Notes: generated by a model from the sequence alone, not told the origin. 64,000 nucleotides of DNA from Oscillospiraceae bacterium (GCA_021199355.1 JAJQIF010000009.1:239792-303791), one strand, 5' to 3'; shown: positions 15,863 through 25,390, numbered from the stretch's first letter. Translations and numbers: made by a program.

Positions 15863-18004
15863 ATGGCAATGTCAGAACTCAAGAAGTTTGACAAGTACAG
15901 AAAATACGAAACCACATTCGCCGGACGCCCCCTCACCGTTGAGACAGGCAAGACCAGCGAATTAGCAAACGGCTCCTGCTGGGTCACCTACGGCGAAACC
16001 GTAGTTATGGCTAACGTAACCGCCTCGGTCAAGCCGAGAGACGGTATCGACTTCTTCCCGCTTTCCGTTGATTACGAGGAGAAGCTCTATTCGGTAGGAA
16101 GAATCCCCGGCTCCTTCACAAAGAGAGAAGGCAAGCCTTCCGAGAAGGCTATTCTTACCTCGAGAATGGTTGACCGCCCGATTCGTCCTTTGTTCCCGAA
16201 GGACATGCGTAACGACGTAACTGTTGTAATGACCGTTATGTCGGTTGACCCCGATTGCTCACCTGAAATCACAGGTATGCTCGCAACCTCAATCGCTCTT
16301 TCTATCTCGGATATTCCGTGGGCAGGACCGATTGCAGGTATCAGCGTAGGTCTTGTTGACGGCGAAATCGTCCTCAACCCGACTCTTGAACAGCGCTCAA
16401 GAAATCATCTTAACCTCACCGTTGCCGGAACCATGGAGAAAATCGTCATGATTGAAGCCGGTGCCGATGAGGTCGACGATGAAACTATGCTCAATGCCAT
16501 CAAGACCGGACACAAGGAAATCCAGAAGATGGTTGCATTCATCAATGACATCAAGGCTGAGATAGGCAAGCCTAAGTTCGAATTCGAGTCTATGGAAGTT
16601 GACCACGACCTCTTTGACGCTATCGAGGAGATGGCGGCGGAGGACATAAAGGTTGCTCTTGACACCGACGACAAGAACGTAAGAGAGGCAAGACTCCAGC
16701 CCATCAAGGATGCCATCCACGAAAAGTATGACGAGCAGTATCCCGAGCAGATTGCAATGATCGACGAGTGCATCTATAAGCTCCAGAAGAAAATTGTCCG
16801 CAACTGGCTCTATGAGGGCAAGCGCGTTGACGGAAGAAGCCTCGACCAGATTCGTCCTCTGGCGGCTGAGGTCGGTCTTCTCCCGAGAGTTCACGGCTCC
16901 GGACTCTTCACCCGTGGACAGACTCAGGTTCTCTCAATCGCAACTCTGGCTCCCGTAAGCGAGTGCCAGAAGCTTGACGGTCTTGACGAAGAGACCGAGA
17001 AGAGATATATGCACCAGTACAACTTCCCGTCCTACTCGGTAGGCGAGACCAAGGCTTCCCGTGGACCCGGACGTCGTGAAATCGGCCACGGTGCGTTGGC
17101 TGAAAAGGCTCTCGTTCCGGTTCTTCCTTCCGTTGAAGAATTCCCGTATGCTATAAGAGTTGTTTCCGAAGTTCTTTCCTCCAACGGCTCCACCTCACAG
17201 GGCTCCATCTGCGGCTCAACACTTGCGCTTATGGATGCCGGTGTTCCGATAAAGGCTCCCGTAGCCGGTATTTCCTGCGGTCTTATCACCAAGGAAGACG
17301 GCTCATTCGCCACAATGGTTGACATTCAGGGTCTCGAGGACTTCTTCGGTGATATGGACTTCAAGGTCGGCGGAACCCACAAGGGTATAACCGCTATTCA
17401 GGTAGATATCAAGGTTGACGGTCTTACTTACGAGATTATCGAGGAAGCATTCGCCAAGACTCACAAGGCAAGAGATTATATCCTTGATGAGATTATGGCA
17501 AAGGCTATCGACGCTCCGAGACCTCAGGTTTCGAAGTATGCTCCCAAGATGCTCACCACCAAGGTTCCCGTTGACAAGATTCGTGAAGTCATCGGCTCCG
17601 GCGGAAAGGTCATCCAGAAGATTTCCGCTGATTACGACGTCAAGATTGATATCAACGACGACGGCAACGTATTCGTCTCCGGTCTCGACCTCGACAAGGC
17701 AAAGGCGGCTATCTCCGTCATCAATACCATCGCTTTCGACCCCGAAATCGGCTCTATCTACAAGGGCAAGGTTGTAAGAATCATGAACTTCGGCGCTTTC
17801 GTCGAGATTGCTCCCGGCAAGGACGGTCTTGTTCATATCTCCAAGCTTGATATGCAGAGAGTAAACAAGGTCGAGGACGTTGTCTCCATCGGTGATGAAA
17901 TCCTCGTCAAGGTTATCGAAATCGACGATCAGGGCAGACTGAACCTCAGCCGCAAGGACGCACTTATCGACCTCGCCGCTAAGAGAGCTCAGAAGAAAGA
18001 CTGA
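15863..18004 (+). CDS. pnp: Polyribonucleotide nucleotidyltransferase (PNPase)
   Basis: A phosphorolytic 3'-5' exoribonuclease that forms a ring trimer in the cytoplasm; 713 residues, full length. Two RNase PH-like domains (about 10-220 and 310-545) show GRIPGSFTKREGKPSEKA and FPYAIRVVSEVLSSNGSTSQ. The KH domain carries EVIGSGGKVIQKI near 580, and the S1 domain runs from about 625 to 700 (YKGKVVRIMNFGAFVEIAPG). A perfect AAGGAGG precedes the ATG at 15863. Synteny with rpsO and the hairpin leader support autoregulation. Confidence 0.98.
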   Translation: MAMSELKKFDKYRKYETTFAGRPLTVETGKTSELANGSCWVTYGETVVMANVTASVKPRDGIDFFPLSVDYEEKLYSVGRIPGSFTKREGKPSEKAILTSRMVDRPIRPLFPKDMRNDVTVVMTVMSVDPDCSPEITGMLATSIALSISDIPWAGPIAGISVGLVDGEIVLNPTLEQRSRNHLNLTVAGTMEKIVMIEAGADEVDDETMLNAIKTGHKEIQKMVAFINDIKAEIGKPKFEFESMEVDHDLFDAIEEMAAEDIKVALDTDDKNVREARLQPIKDAIHEKYDEQYPEQIAMIDECIYKLQKKIVRNWLYEGKRVDGRSLDQIRPLAAEVGLLPRVHGSGLFTRGQTQVLSIATLAPVSECQKLDGLDEETEKRYMHQYNFPSYSVGETKASRGPGRREIGHGALAEKALVPVLPSVEEFPYAIRVVSEVLSSNGSTSQGSICGSTLALMDAGVPIKAPVAGISCGLITKEDGSFATMVDIQGLEDFFGDMDFKVGGTHKGITAIQVDIKVDGLTYEIIEEAFAKTHKARDYILDEIMAKAIDAPRPQVSKYAPKMLTTKVPVDKIREVIGSGGKVIQKISADYDVKIDINDDGNVFVSGLDLDKAKAAISVINTIAFDPEIGSIYKGKVVRIMNFGAFVEIAPGKDGLVHISKLDMQRVNKVEDVVSIGDEILVKVIEIDDQGRLNLSRKDALIDLAAKRAQKKD

Positions 18005-18013
18005 TATTAAAAT

Positions 18014-18050
18014 AATGCACAGTGCTTGGCGACAAGAGCTGTGCATTTTT
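18014..18050 (+). terminator. Terminator of pnp
   Basis: Stem AATGCACAG/CTGTGCATT followed by five T. Confidence 0.85.
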
Positions 18051-18100
18051 CTTGATTTCCACGAAAAATCGGATTTTAAAATTTAATGAGAATTCGGTGG

Positions 18101-18129
18101 TTGACAAGTGACGAAATAAGGGATATAAT
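18101..18129 (+). promoter_or_regulatory. Distal promoter (P1) of the sugar ABC operon
   Basis: Perfect consensus: TTGACA at 18101-18106, 17-bp spacer, TATAAT at 18124-18129. The resulting leader is about 240 nt long, without an ORF that I recognise; only short hairpins were seen (GAAGGCTTCCTTC near 18177). Confidence 0.85.
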
Positions 18130-18253
18130 ATACCTATCGAGTCACCAAATCGACATTTAAATTTCACCATGGTTTGAAGGCTTCCTTCGGAACCTGTATT
18201 ATATCATCAGAAGAAGATAGCAGTTTGCATGGGGCAGTTGTTTATACTTGCCG

Positions 18254-18281
18254 GTCCGATTTAACATATTCTTAACCGGAC
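18254..18281. promoter_or_regulatory. Imperfect palindrome, possible operator
   Basis: GTCCGATTTAA, a 7-bp centre, then TTAACCGGAC form an imperfect 28-bp inverted repeat ending 5 bp before the -35 of the proximal promoter. The position suits a repressor or catabolite regulator; no regulator gene lies nearby. Confidence 0.35.
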
Positions 18282-18286
18282 TGCAG

Positions 18287-18315
18287 TTGAGATTTAACCC
18301 CAAAAAGAGTATTAT
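18287..18315 (+). promoter_or_regulatory. Proximal promoter (P2) of the sugar ABC operon
   Basis: TTGAGA at 18287-18292, 17-bp spacer, TATTAT at 18310-18315. Confidence 0.65.
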
Positions 18316-18378
18316 TATTGTGTCAATGACCGGTTTCCGGCATATGATAAAAATCAGCGGTGTATAAGAGGTGCTTGA

Positions 18379-19443
18379 ATGAAAATTTCAATCCAAGGTC
18401 TAACCAAAAAGTATGGTGATTTTAAAGCTGTTGACAGCCTTACGCTCGATATTGAGAGCGGCGAGCTGGTCGGTCTTCTGGGACCGTCCGGTTGCGGCAA
18501 GTCAACAACGCTGTTTATGCTCTCCGGTCTTACTGACCCGACGGAGGGTACAATCCTGTTCGGCGATACCGATGTCACGAGAATCCCTCCCGAGGACAGA
18601 GAAATCGGTCTCGTCTTCCAGAACTACGCTTTGTATCCCCACATGAGCGTACTCGACAACATAATGTTCCCCCTAATCAACCGAAAGGTTCCTAAGAAAG
18701 AGGCGAAGGAACGTGCAGAGGCAATGGCTAAAGTTGTCCACCTCGAAGGTCTTCTCGGACGTAAGCCGAAGGCTCTTTCCGGCGGTCAGCAGCAGAGAGT
18801 TGCAATAGCGCGTGCTTTGGTCAAGGAGCCCCAGGTTCTTTTATTGGACGAGCCTTTGTCGAACCTTGACGCCAAGCTGAGAGTGGAAACCCGTGAGGAA
18901 ATCCGCCGTATTCAGCAGGAAGTCAAGATTACAACCATTTTCGTAACCCACGATCAGGAAGAAGCAATGAGTATTTCCGACCGTATCGCGGTTATGGATG
19001 CCGGAGTTTTACAGCAGTTCGAAAAGCCTCAGGATATGTATCTTAATCCTGTCAATACCTTCGTTGCGAACTTCCTCGGCACTCCTCAGATCAACATGTT
19101 CGACGGTGAAGTCACCGACAAGGGCGTCTTCCTCGGCGGCAATCTCCTGAGAGCAAGAGAAGATTTTGCGGACAAGTCTAAGGAAATCCCGAACGGTACA
19201 TATAAAATGGGCATCCGTCCCGAGCAATTTGAGCTTTGCGATGACGGTGTTCCCGCAACGGCTGACAGAGTTCTCATGACCGGTCGTGAGCTTCAGGTAT
19301 TCTTCACCTTGGGTGAAACTCCGTTCAGACTTCTTACTTATTCTGACCAGAGACTTTCTCAGGGCAGTGAGTTCAATTTCAGAGTAAGAGCTTCCCAGCT
19401 TATGATCTTCAGCGAGGATAATCTGACACTCGCTAAGGTTTAA
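18379..19443 (+). CDS. Sugar ABC importer ATPase (MsmK/UgpC/MalK type)
   Basis: 354 residues. The ATPase domain has Walker A GPSGCGKST near 36, Q-loop LVFQNYALYPHMSV, signature LSGGQQQRVAIARAL near 135, Walker B VLLLDEPLSNLDAKLR and the switch His in IFVTHDQEEAM. From about 235 a TOBE/OB regulatory domain follows, which marks the CUT1 MalK subfamily and often receives metabolic signals. It powers the two permeases downstream; one such ATPase often serves several importers. RBS AGAGGTG precedes the ATG. Confidence 0.94.
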   Translation: MKISIQGLTKKYGDFKAVDSLTLDIESGELVGLLGPSGCGKSTTLFMLSGLTDPTEGTILFGDTDVTRIPPEDREIGLVFQNYALYPHMSVLDNIMFPLINRKVPKKEAKERAEAMAKVVHLEGLLGRKPKALSGGQQQRVAIARALVKEPQVLLLDEPLSNLDAKLRVETREEIRRIQQEVKITTIFVTHDQEEAMSISDRIAVMDAGVLQQFEKPQDMYLNPVNTFVANFLGTPQINMFDGEVTDKGVFLGGNLLRAREDFADKSKEIPNGTYKMGIRPEQFELCDDGVPATADRVLMTGRELQVFFTLGETPFRLLTYSDQRLSQGSEFNFRVRASQLMIFSEDNLTLAKV

Positions 19444-19459
19444 ATAGGGGAGGGATAGT

Positions 19460-20383
19460 ATGAAAGATTATTCGTCTCCCGTTTATACGGTCAGAAGAAA
19501 GCTGAGACCTTTCAAGGGATTCCTGTATCTTCTCCCGTCAATTATCATATTGTGCGTGTTCACAATTTATCCGCTCATAAAGACATTTATGATGAGCTTT
19601 ATGGAGGATTACAATCTTGTCAACGGCACATACACGGCAATCAACCTTGAGAACTACAAGGAGCTCTTCTCCGATGCCACATTTCTGGCGGCTCTCAAGA
19701 ACACAGGAATCTATGTAATATTCGTGGTTCCGATTTCCGTCGTTCTTTCGCTTATAATCGCAGTTTTCATCAATGACGTAGTAAGAGGAAAAGCAATCTT
19801 CCAGACCCTTTACTTCCTGCCTTATGTAACGAGTGTCATCGCTATCGGCTTGGTATGGAGATGGATGTTCAACTCCAACTACGGTCTTATCAACAGCATT
19901 CTCAATGTTTTCGGAATAGAATCAATCGGGTGGCTGAATGAGACAAAATACGCCATGCCCGCGTTGATAATATTCAGTGTGTGGAAGAGCCTTGCGTTCA
20001 ACATACTGATTTTCCTCTCGGGTCTTCAGACAATTCCGCAGGATATCTATCGTGCGGCAAGAGTGGATTCAACTCCGAAGATGCGTGTATTCTTCAAGCT
20101 CACCGTTCCTCAGATGAGACCGATTATCGTATACGCATTCATGATGGGCTTTATAAGTGCTTTCAAGGTCTACAACGAGGTCTACTCTCTGTTCGGAGGA
20201 ACCCGCGCGGGACCGGCAAACAGCGCAATCACGGTTGTTTACTACATTTACTCGAAGTTCTACAACAGTTATCGTTACGGTATTGCGGCGGCTGCGGCAG
20301 TCGTACTGTTCGTGATTATCTTCGTCTTCACTATGATTGAAAGATATGTCACGAGAGATAGGGATAAGGTGAAGAGCAAATGA
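19460..20383 (+). CDS. Sugar ABC importer permease 1 (UgpA/MalF type)
   Basis: 307-residue inner-membrane permease with about six helices, starting at residue 20 after a basic N-terminus. The EAA loop that docks on the ATPase is YRAARVDSTPKMRVFFKL. RBS AGGGGAGGG lies 8 bases before the ATG. The next permease gene starts 4 bp before this one ends (ATGA overlap), so the two are translationally coupled and form the heterodimeric channel. Confidence 0.93.
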   Translation: MKDYSSPVYTVRRKLRPFKGFLYLLPSIIILCVFTIYPLIKTFMMSFMEDYNLVNGTYTAINLENYKELFSDATFLAALKNTGIYVIFVVPISVVLSLIIAVFINDVVRGKAIFQTLYFLPYVTSVIAIGLVWRWMFNSNYGLINSILNVFGIESIGWLNETKYAMPALIIFSVWKSLAFNILIFLSGLQTIPQDIYRAARVDSTPKMRVFFKLTVPQMRPIIVYAFMMGFISAFKVYNEVYSLFGGTRAGPANSAITVVYYIYSKFYNSYRYGIAAAAAVVLFVIIFVFTMIERYVTRDRDKVKSK

Positions 20384-21255
20384 CAATGACTAAAGCCACT
20401 AAAAAAACTCATTCACAGCATATCAAGATGAAGCCGTCTGCGATAGTCACAAAGGTTATCGAGTATGTGGTGCTCATTCTGGGAGCTGCAATGACCCTGC
20501 TTCCGTTCCTGTACATGATTCTTTCGAGTCTCAAGACCTATCAGGAACTGAATGCGATTCCGCCTGTGTTCTTCCCGTCGATTCCTCAGTGGTCAAACTA
20601 TGTTGAGGCGTGGAACTCGGCACCGTTCGCAAGATATCTTCTGAACACAATCATAGTTGCGGTCTGCACAACAATCGGAGTGCTTATCACTTCAACACTT
20701 TCCGCGTTTGCATTCTCAAGACTTAACTTTCCCGGAAAGAATCTCGTGTTCTCCATCTTCATGGCAACGCTTATGATTCCCGGCGAGATGCTTGTTATCA
20801 CCAACTACCAGACGGTAAGTAATTTGGGATGGATAGATTCCTACGCCTCCATGATTGTTCCTTATATCTCGAGCGTATTTTATATCTATCTTCTGAGTCA
20901 GTTCTTTGAGCAGGTTCCGAATGAACTTTACCTCGCGGCAAAGGTTGATAAGTGCAGTGATTTCAAGTTCATGGCAAAGATTATGGTTCCGATGAACAAG
21001 AGCTGTCTGGCTTCCATCGCGATACTGAACTTCATCAGCTCGTGGAACGCCTTCCTCTGGCCCTTGCTCGTCACCAACGACCCGAATATGCGTGTCCTCT
21101 CAATCGGACTCGTAAGATTCCAGACCGAATCCGGCGCGGATTATCAGCTGACAATGGCGGCATCCTGCATGCTCGTAATGCCTGTTGTAATCCTCTTCCT
21201 GGTTCTCCGTAAGTACGTTCTCGAGGGCGTTGCTTTCAGCGGCGTAAAAGGCTGA
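20380..21255 (+). CDS. Sugar ABC importer permease 2 (UgpE/MalG type)
   Basis: 291 residues, about six membrane helices, EAA loop YLAAKVDKCSDFKFMAKIMV. The start overlaps the previous stop by 4 bp; a second ATG at 20386 is also possible. Partner of the preceding permease in a CUT1 importer. Confidence 0.93.
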   Translation: MTMTKATKKTHSQHIKMKPSAIVTKVIEYVVLILGAAMTLLPFLYMILSSLKTYQELNAIPPVFFPSIPQWSNYVEAWNSAPFARYLLNTIIVAVCTTIGVLITSTLSAFAFSRLNFPGKNLVFSIFMATLMIPGEMLVITNYQTVSNLGWIDSYASMIVPYISSVFYIYLLSQFFEQVPNELYLAAKVDKCSDFKFMAKIMVPMNKSCLASIAILNFISSWNAFLWPLLVTNDPNMRVLSIGLVRFQTESGADYQLTMAASCMLVMPVVILFLVLRKYVLEGVAFSGVKG

Positions 21256-21286
21256 TGGCAATTCCTCGTCTACGATATAAACCGAT

Positions 21287-21311
21287 GCTCACGGAATCCT
21301 ATACCGTGGGC
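21287..21311 (+). promoter_or_regulatory. Intercistronic hairpin before the solute-binding protein gene
   Basis: GCTCACGG/CCGTGGGC, 8 bp with one G-T pair and a 9-nt loop, no T-tract. In other sugar importers such hairpins stabilise one segment so that binding protein is made in excess of permease; the same is inferred here. Confidence 0.4.
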
Positions 21312-21345
21312 AGGAAAAATTCTTTAAGTTAGGAGAAAAAATCAC

Positions 21346-22641
21346 ATGAAAATGAAAAGAATTCTTTGCGTGCTTCTCTCTGCTATGATGCTTCTCAGCA
21401 TACTCACCGCTTGTGGCAGCACATCTAACGATGACGACAGTAGCGGCACCACTACTCCGACGGCTGATCAGATTATTGATAGCGCAGATATTGAAGCTTG
21501 CGAAATCGTCTTCTGGCACGCAATGTCGAACAAGCAGGAAGAAGCTCTTACTGCCATCACCGATGAGTTCAATGCAACCAACGAGTGGGGAATCACCGTT
21601 ACCCTTGTAAACCAGGGCGCATACACTGACCTTTCCACCAAGCTCACCGCAAGCGCAGCATCCGATACTCTTCCCGATCTCTCACAGGCTTATAACAACT
21701 ACGTCACATCTTACCTTGACAAGCTTGTTCATCTTGATGCATATGTTGAGAGAGACTATGACGAGATGAATTATGAGGATATCCTTGAATCCTATCGTAA
21801 TGAAAACAGCGAGTTCGGCTTCATCAGCGGTATGCCTTTCAACAAGTCCACCTACCTCTACTTCTACAACAAGACCCTCTTCGATCAGCTCGGACTTTCC
21901 GCTCCTGAGACCTGGGACGACCTCATCACCATCGGTCAGACCTTCCAGGAAGAGCTCGGTATGGTTTCCCTCGGTTATGATGACCTCGCCGGTCTTATCG
22001 AAGCAACCCTTCTCCAGAATGGTGCTGAGTACATCAGCGAAGACGGTGCAGAGTTCGACACTGAAGAAGGACTCGAGGCTATCACTTACCTCATGGACCT
22101 CTACAACAACGGCTATGCTCGTCTCGTTGGTGAGGATCTCTACTTCTCCGGACCTCTTGGCAACTGTCTTGTTGGTGCTTATGTCGGCTCTTCCACTGGT
22201 GTTTCCTATATCACCATGAACGAAGGCTATGAACTCGGCGTTTCCACTCTCCCTGGCAACACCACCAAGGCTGCTAACACTGCTGGTACCAACGTAATGA
22301 TGTTCACCACTGACCTTAACAAGCAGGCTGCTGCTTGGGAATACCTCAAGTTCCTTACCAACACTGAGAACACTGTATACTGGGCTATGGCAACCGGTTA
22401 CATGCCTATCCGTACTTCAGGCTTCGAGTCTGACGAGTATCAGGAATACATGGCTTCAAGCGAGGCAGCTCAGGCTTGCTACGCTCAGCAGGATGCTTAC
22501 TTCTCGTCACTCAACTTCGATGGAAGCTACGATGTCCGTAACGACATTGGTTCCAAGTTCGAGGAATTGGTTCTTGCAGGTGCTGAAGGACAGACTGCTC
22601 TTGATGAACTTGCCGCTCTCGTAAACGGAATTTTGCAGTAA
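21346..22641 (+). CDS. Extracellular solute-binding lipoprotein of the sugar importer
   Basis: 431 residues. A lipoprotein signal (KRILCVLLSAMMLLS then LTACGS, Cys near 25) tethers it outside. The mature part has the family 1 (MalE/UgpB-like) pattern: EIVFWHAMSNKQEEALTAIT near the start, repeated Asp/Tyr segments, and FLTNTENTVYWAMATGYMPI near the end. It delivers the ligand to the permease pair upstream. The UgpB-like segment WHAMSN hints at a polyol-phosphate or oligosaccharide, but the ligand cannot be fixed. RBS TTAGGAG; terminator 33 bp after the stop. Confidence 0.93.
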   Translation: MKMKRILCVLLSAMMLLSILTACGSTSNDDDSSGTTTPTADQIIDSADIEACEIVFWHAMSNKQEEALTAITDEFNATNEWGITVTLVNQGAYTDLSTKLTASAASDTLPDLSQAYNNYVTSYLDKLVHLDAYVERDYDEMNYEDILESYRNENSEFGFISGMPFNKSTYLYFYNKTLFDQLGLSAPETWDDLITIGQTFQEELGMVSLGYDDLAGLIEATLLQNGAEYISEDGAEFDTEEGLEAITYLMDLYNNGYARLVGEDLYFSGPLGNCLVGAYVGSSTGVSYITMNEGYELGVSTLPGNTTKAANTAGTNVMMFTTDLNKQAAAWEYLKFLTNTENTVYWAMATGYMPIRTSGFESDEYQEYMASSEAAQACYAQQDAYFSSLNFDGSYDVRNDIGSKFEELVLAGAEGQTALDELAALVNGILQ

Positions 22642-22673
22642 CTCTGTAATCGTCTACAACAACCATTAGCACG

Positions 22674-22707
22674 AAAGGGACTTGCCGCAAAAGGTGAGTC
22701 CCTTTTT
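22674..22707 (+). terminator. Terminator of the sugar ABC operon
   Basis: Stem AAAGGGACT/AGTCCCTTT followed by T-rich sequence. Confidence 0.8.
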
Positions 22708-22734
22708 GACCCCATACTTTATCCGAAAGATATT
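22706..22734 (+). promoter_or_regulatory. Candidate promoter of the nuclease-surE-queH operon
   Basis: TTGACC at 22706-22711, 17-bp spacer, GATATT at 22729-22734. Transcription would begin at about 22741, which is the start codon; the mRNA could be leaderless. Confidence 0.4.
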
Positions 22735-22740
22735 CATACT

Positions 22741-24075
22741 ATGACTAAGATAACATTTTATAAAGGACTTAATGTAATCGGCGGAACATTTATCAAAGTT
22801 GAGACTGAAAAAGCCGTGATGATGTTCGACTTCGGCTTTACCGTCATGCGCGATATTGACAGCAATGTCAGACTCCGTGACGGACATATCCCCGAAGACT
22901 TTGTAAGAATCGGTCGTCTTCCTGCCGCCGACGGAATTTATGAAAACAGCGTTGCATCAAAAATCGGATGCGTGCCCTGCGGCAAGACGGAAAAGCCTCA
23001 TTTCTTTATCATCTCACATATGCACATCGACCACATGGGCGGTCTCGACATGCTCGACCCGGAAATTCCGGTCTACATGAGTGAGGATTCCTTAAGACTC
23101 TATCGCAAGCTCTGCAATCAGGGCGAATTTACATACCGTGCCCACAAGAACTGCATCGGCATCCCTTATGGTGACAATTTCACAGTGGGGGATATCAAAG
23201 TGAATGTTCTTCCCATCGACCACGACTGCACGGGAGCAACCGGCTTCATCATCGAAACTCCCGACGGCAATATCGCCTATACCGGCGACTATCGTTTCCA
23301 CGGTCTTAATCCCGAGTATACCGAGGGCTTTGGCAAGACCTGCCGCGAAGCCGGAATTGATATAATGATAACCGAAGGAACAAATGCAAGTTGGGAAGAG
23401 TTCGACATGCTCACTCTTGAAAAGCCCGTCGATGAGCCAAGAACCGAGTATACATTGATTTCGGAGGTCGATGAGATTCTTGAAAGCTCTGACAGTCTGA
23501 TTATTATAAATCCCTACGAGAGAAACGTCGGCAGAATCCATAATCTTTATAATCTTTGCGTAAAGCACGATAGAAAGCTCGTTCTCGACAACGCACAAGC
23601 CGATTATCTCGGCGAATTCTATTCCGACGATAAGCTCTGCGTCTATGCAGAAACAGTAGGCGAAAGACCTGTTCCGACCGGTGCGGAGCTCATCTCGAGA
23701 GATGAAATCCTTGCAAACCCGAGTGGCTATATGCTACAGATGCCCTATCACAACTCTTATGAGCTGTTGGATCTCTCAGGCGTTGCCAAAGTATATCTTC
23801 ATATGGACGGCTATCCCTTGGGCGACTACGACCCTTCATATACAAAGATGCAGGCGCTTCTTGAAAAAGCCGGAATCGAGTATGTAAAACTCGGCTTGGG
23901 CGGTCATGCCAGCCCCTGGTGCTTGAGACATATGATTGACACCGTCTCGCCGAAGTGCCTGGTACCTATCCACAGCCAGCGACCCGAGAATGTCAATTCC
24001 AATAATGCGGGATGCCGCATACTCCCCACAGAGGGACAAACCATCTTTCTTGATAAAAAGGAGATTCGTCGATGA
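22741..24075 (+). CDS. Beta-CASP metallo-beta-lactamase-fold nuclease (RNase J-like)
   Basis: 444 residues. The N-terminal start KITFYKGLNVIGGTFIKVE and the metal motif HMHIDHMGG near 98 are typical of RNase J-like enzymes. A beta-CASP insertion follows (INPYERNVGRIHNLYNLC), then GGHASPWCLRHMI and CLVPIHSQRPEN, the C-terminal metal/phosphate-binding motifs. RNase J is usually about 555 residues with an extra C-terminal domain, which is missing here. Probably an RNA or nucleic-acid hydrolase; substrate unknown. No convincing ribosome binding site precedes the ATG. Cotranscribed with surE (4-bp overlap). Confidence 0.82.
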   Translation: MTKITFYKGLNVIGGTFIKVETEKAVMMFDFGFTVMRDIDSNVRLRDGHIPEDFVRIGRLPAADGIYENSVASKIGCVPCGKTEKPHFFIISHMHIDHMGGLDMLDPEIPVYMSEDSLRLYRKLCNQGEFTYRAHKNCIGIPYGDNFTVGDIKVNVLPIDHDCTGATGFIIETPDGNIAYTGDYRFHGLNPEYTEGFGKTCREAGIDIMITEGTNASWEEFDMLTLEKPVDEPRTEYTLISEVDEILESSDSLIIINPYERNVGRIHNLYNLCVKHDRKLVLDNAQADYLGEFYSDDKLCVYAETVGERPVPTGAELISRDEILANPSGYMLQMPYHNSYELLDLSGVAKVYLHMDGYPLGDYDPSYTKMQALLEKAGIEYVKLGLGGHASPWCLRHMIDTVSPKCLVPIHSQRPENVNSNNAGCRILPTEGQTIFLDKKEIRR

Positions 24076-24809
24076 TGCGAATTTTAGTTACAAATGATGA
24101 CGGAATCAGCTCCGTAGGACTTATCGAGCTTGCAAGAGCCGCAAAAGAACTCGGCGAGGTCTGGGTCGTGGCACCCGCAACCCAGTGCTCTGCCATGTCC
24201 CAGAGAATCAGCGTTTTCGGCGATATGATTCTCAAACACGAAACCGATTTCCCTGTTGAGGGCGTAAAGGCATACTCCATTACAGGCACACCTGCCGACT
24301 GCGTCAAGGTTGCACTTATGAACGTTATGCCCGAGGCTCCCGATGTCGTATTCTCGGGAATCAACAACGGCTACAATGTCGGTATCGACATCATGTATTC
24401 CGGCACTATCGGAGCCGCAAAGGAAGCCCTTGTCAGAGGCATTCCCGCAATAGCTTTTTCGAACAGTATGAACGGAGATTTTGAGGTCATCCGCGAAAAG
24501 CTTGTCCCCATTGCAAAGGATTTACTTACCCGTCCTATTGAGAAGTATGAGCTCTGGAACGTCAATTTCCCGGGCTGCTCGCTTGATGAACTCAAGGGCA
24601 TTCTTGAGGACAGACGCCCCGAGGGCAAGTCCTACTACACCACCGAGTTCGTTCCTTCCGAAAATCCCGACGGCACAATTACCCTCACTGTCACCGGCGA
24701 CCCCTGCCTCGAAGCGGGAGAGGGAAGCGATACTCTTGCAGTCGTCAACAACTATATCTCTATCGGCAAGGTTCGCTCCGGTGTTCTTAAGGACGGCGTT
24801 TTCGAATGA
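24072..24809 (+). CDS. surE: 5'/3'-nucleotidase SurE
   Basis: A metal-dependent phosphatase of nucleoside monophosphates, 245 residues, normal length. The signature MRILVTNDDGISSVG holds the metal-binding Asp pair; PATQCSAMSQRIS and VFSGINNGYNVGIDIMYSGT complete the active site. Its ATG overlaps the nuclease stop by 4 bp, and a second ATG directly follows (24075). It ends in a 4-bp overlap with queH. With a nuclease upstream and a nucleotide-modification gene downstream, the operon has an RNA/nucleotide theme. Confidence 0.95.
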   Translation: MMRILVTNDDGISSVGLIELARAAKELGEVWVVAPATQCSAMSQRISVFGDMILKHETDFPVEGVKAYSITGTPADCVKVALMNVMPEAPDVVFSGINNGYNVGIDIMYSGTIGAAKEALVRGIPAIAFSNSMNGDFEVIREKLVPIAKDLLTRPIEKYELWNVNFPGCSLDELKGILEDRRPEGKSYYTTEFVPSENPDGTITLTVTGDPCLEAGEGSDTLAVVNNYISIGKVRSGVLKDGVFE

Positions 24810-25366
24810 GCACGCTGCGTTTTCGAAGAAACACGCTTCTTCACATTTGCTGTGCGCCCTGTTCTCTTATGTGCATTGAGACCCTTCGGGCTGAGGACAT
24901 CGACGTCACCGGCTTCTGGTACAACCCAAATATTCACCCATACACTGAATATAAGGCTCGCCGTGACACCCTGATTTTGCATGCTCAGAACGTCAACATG
25001 CCTCTTGTGACCGTCGACGACTACGGGCTTCGCGAATTCGTCCGCCTCGTCTATCCCGACCTTGAGGACAGGTGCGAGAAGTGCTATGACATCCGTCTCG
25101 ACCGTGCGGCAAAATATGCCTCCGAGAATGGTTTCGACAGCTTTTCGACCTCGCTTCTCATCAGTCCTTATCAGAAGCACGACCTCATCCGGGAGGTCGC
25201 CGAGAGAAAAGCCGAGAAGTATAACATTGCCTTCCTCTATCGTGACTTCCGTCCCTATTTCCGTGAAGGGCAGAGGCGTGCCCGTGAAGCCGGCTACTAT
25301 ATGCAAAAATACTGCGGCTGTATCTTCAGCGAGGAAGAGCGTTACCTGAGTAAGAAGAAAAAATAA
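24806..25366 (+). CDS. queH: Epoxyqueuosine reductase QueH
   Basis: The non-cobalamin enzyme for the last step of queuosine synthesis in tRNA, replacing QueG in many Firmicutes. 186 residues. Cys motifs: LLHICCAPCS near 12, RCEKCYDIRL near 90 and YCGCIFSEEER near 170, which bind the iron-sulfur cluster and a second metal. Basic C-terminal tail. Overlaps surE by 4 bp. The other queuosine genes are not in the window. Confidence 0.93.
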   Translation: MSTLRFRRNTLLHICCAPCSLMCIETLRAEDIDVTGFWYNPNIHPYTEYKARRDTLILHAQNVNMPLVTVDDYGLREFVRLVYPDLEDRCEKCYDIRLDRAAKYASENGFDSFSTSLLISPYQKHDLIREVAERKAEKYNIAFLYRDFRPYFREGQRRAREAGYYMQKYCGCIFSEEERYLSKKKK

Positions 25367-25390
25367 AAATTTTTTTATCTCCGTGCAATA

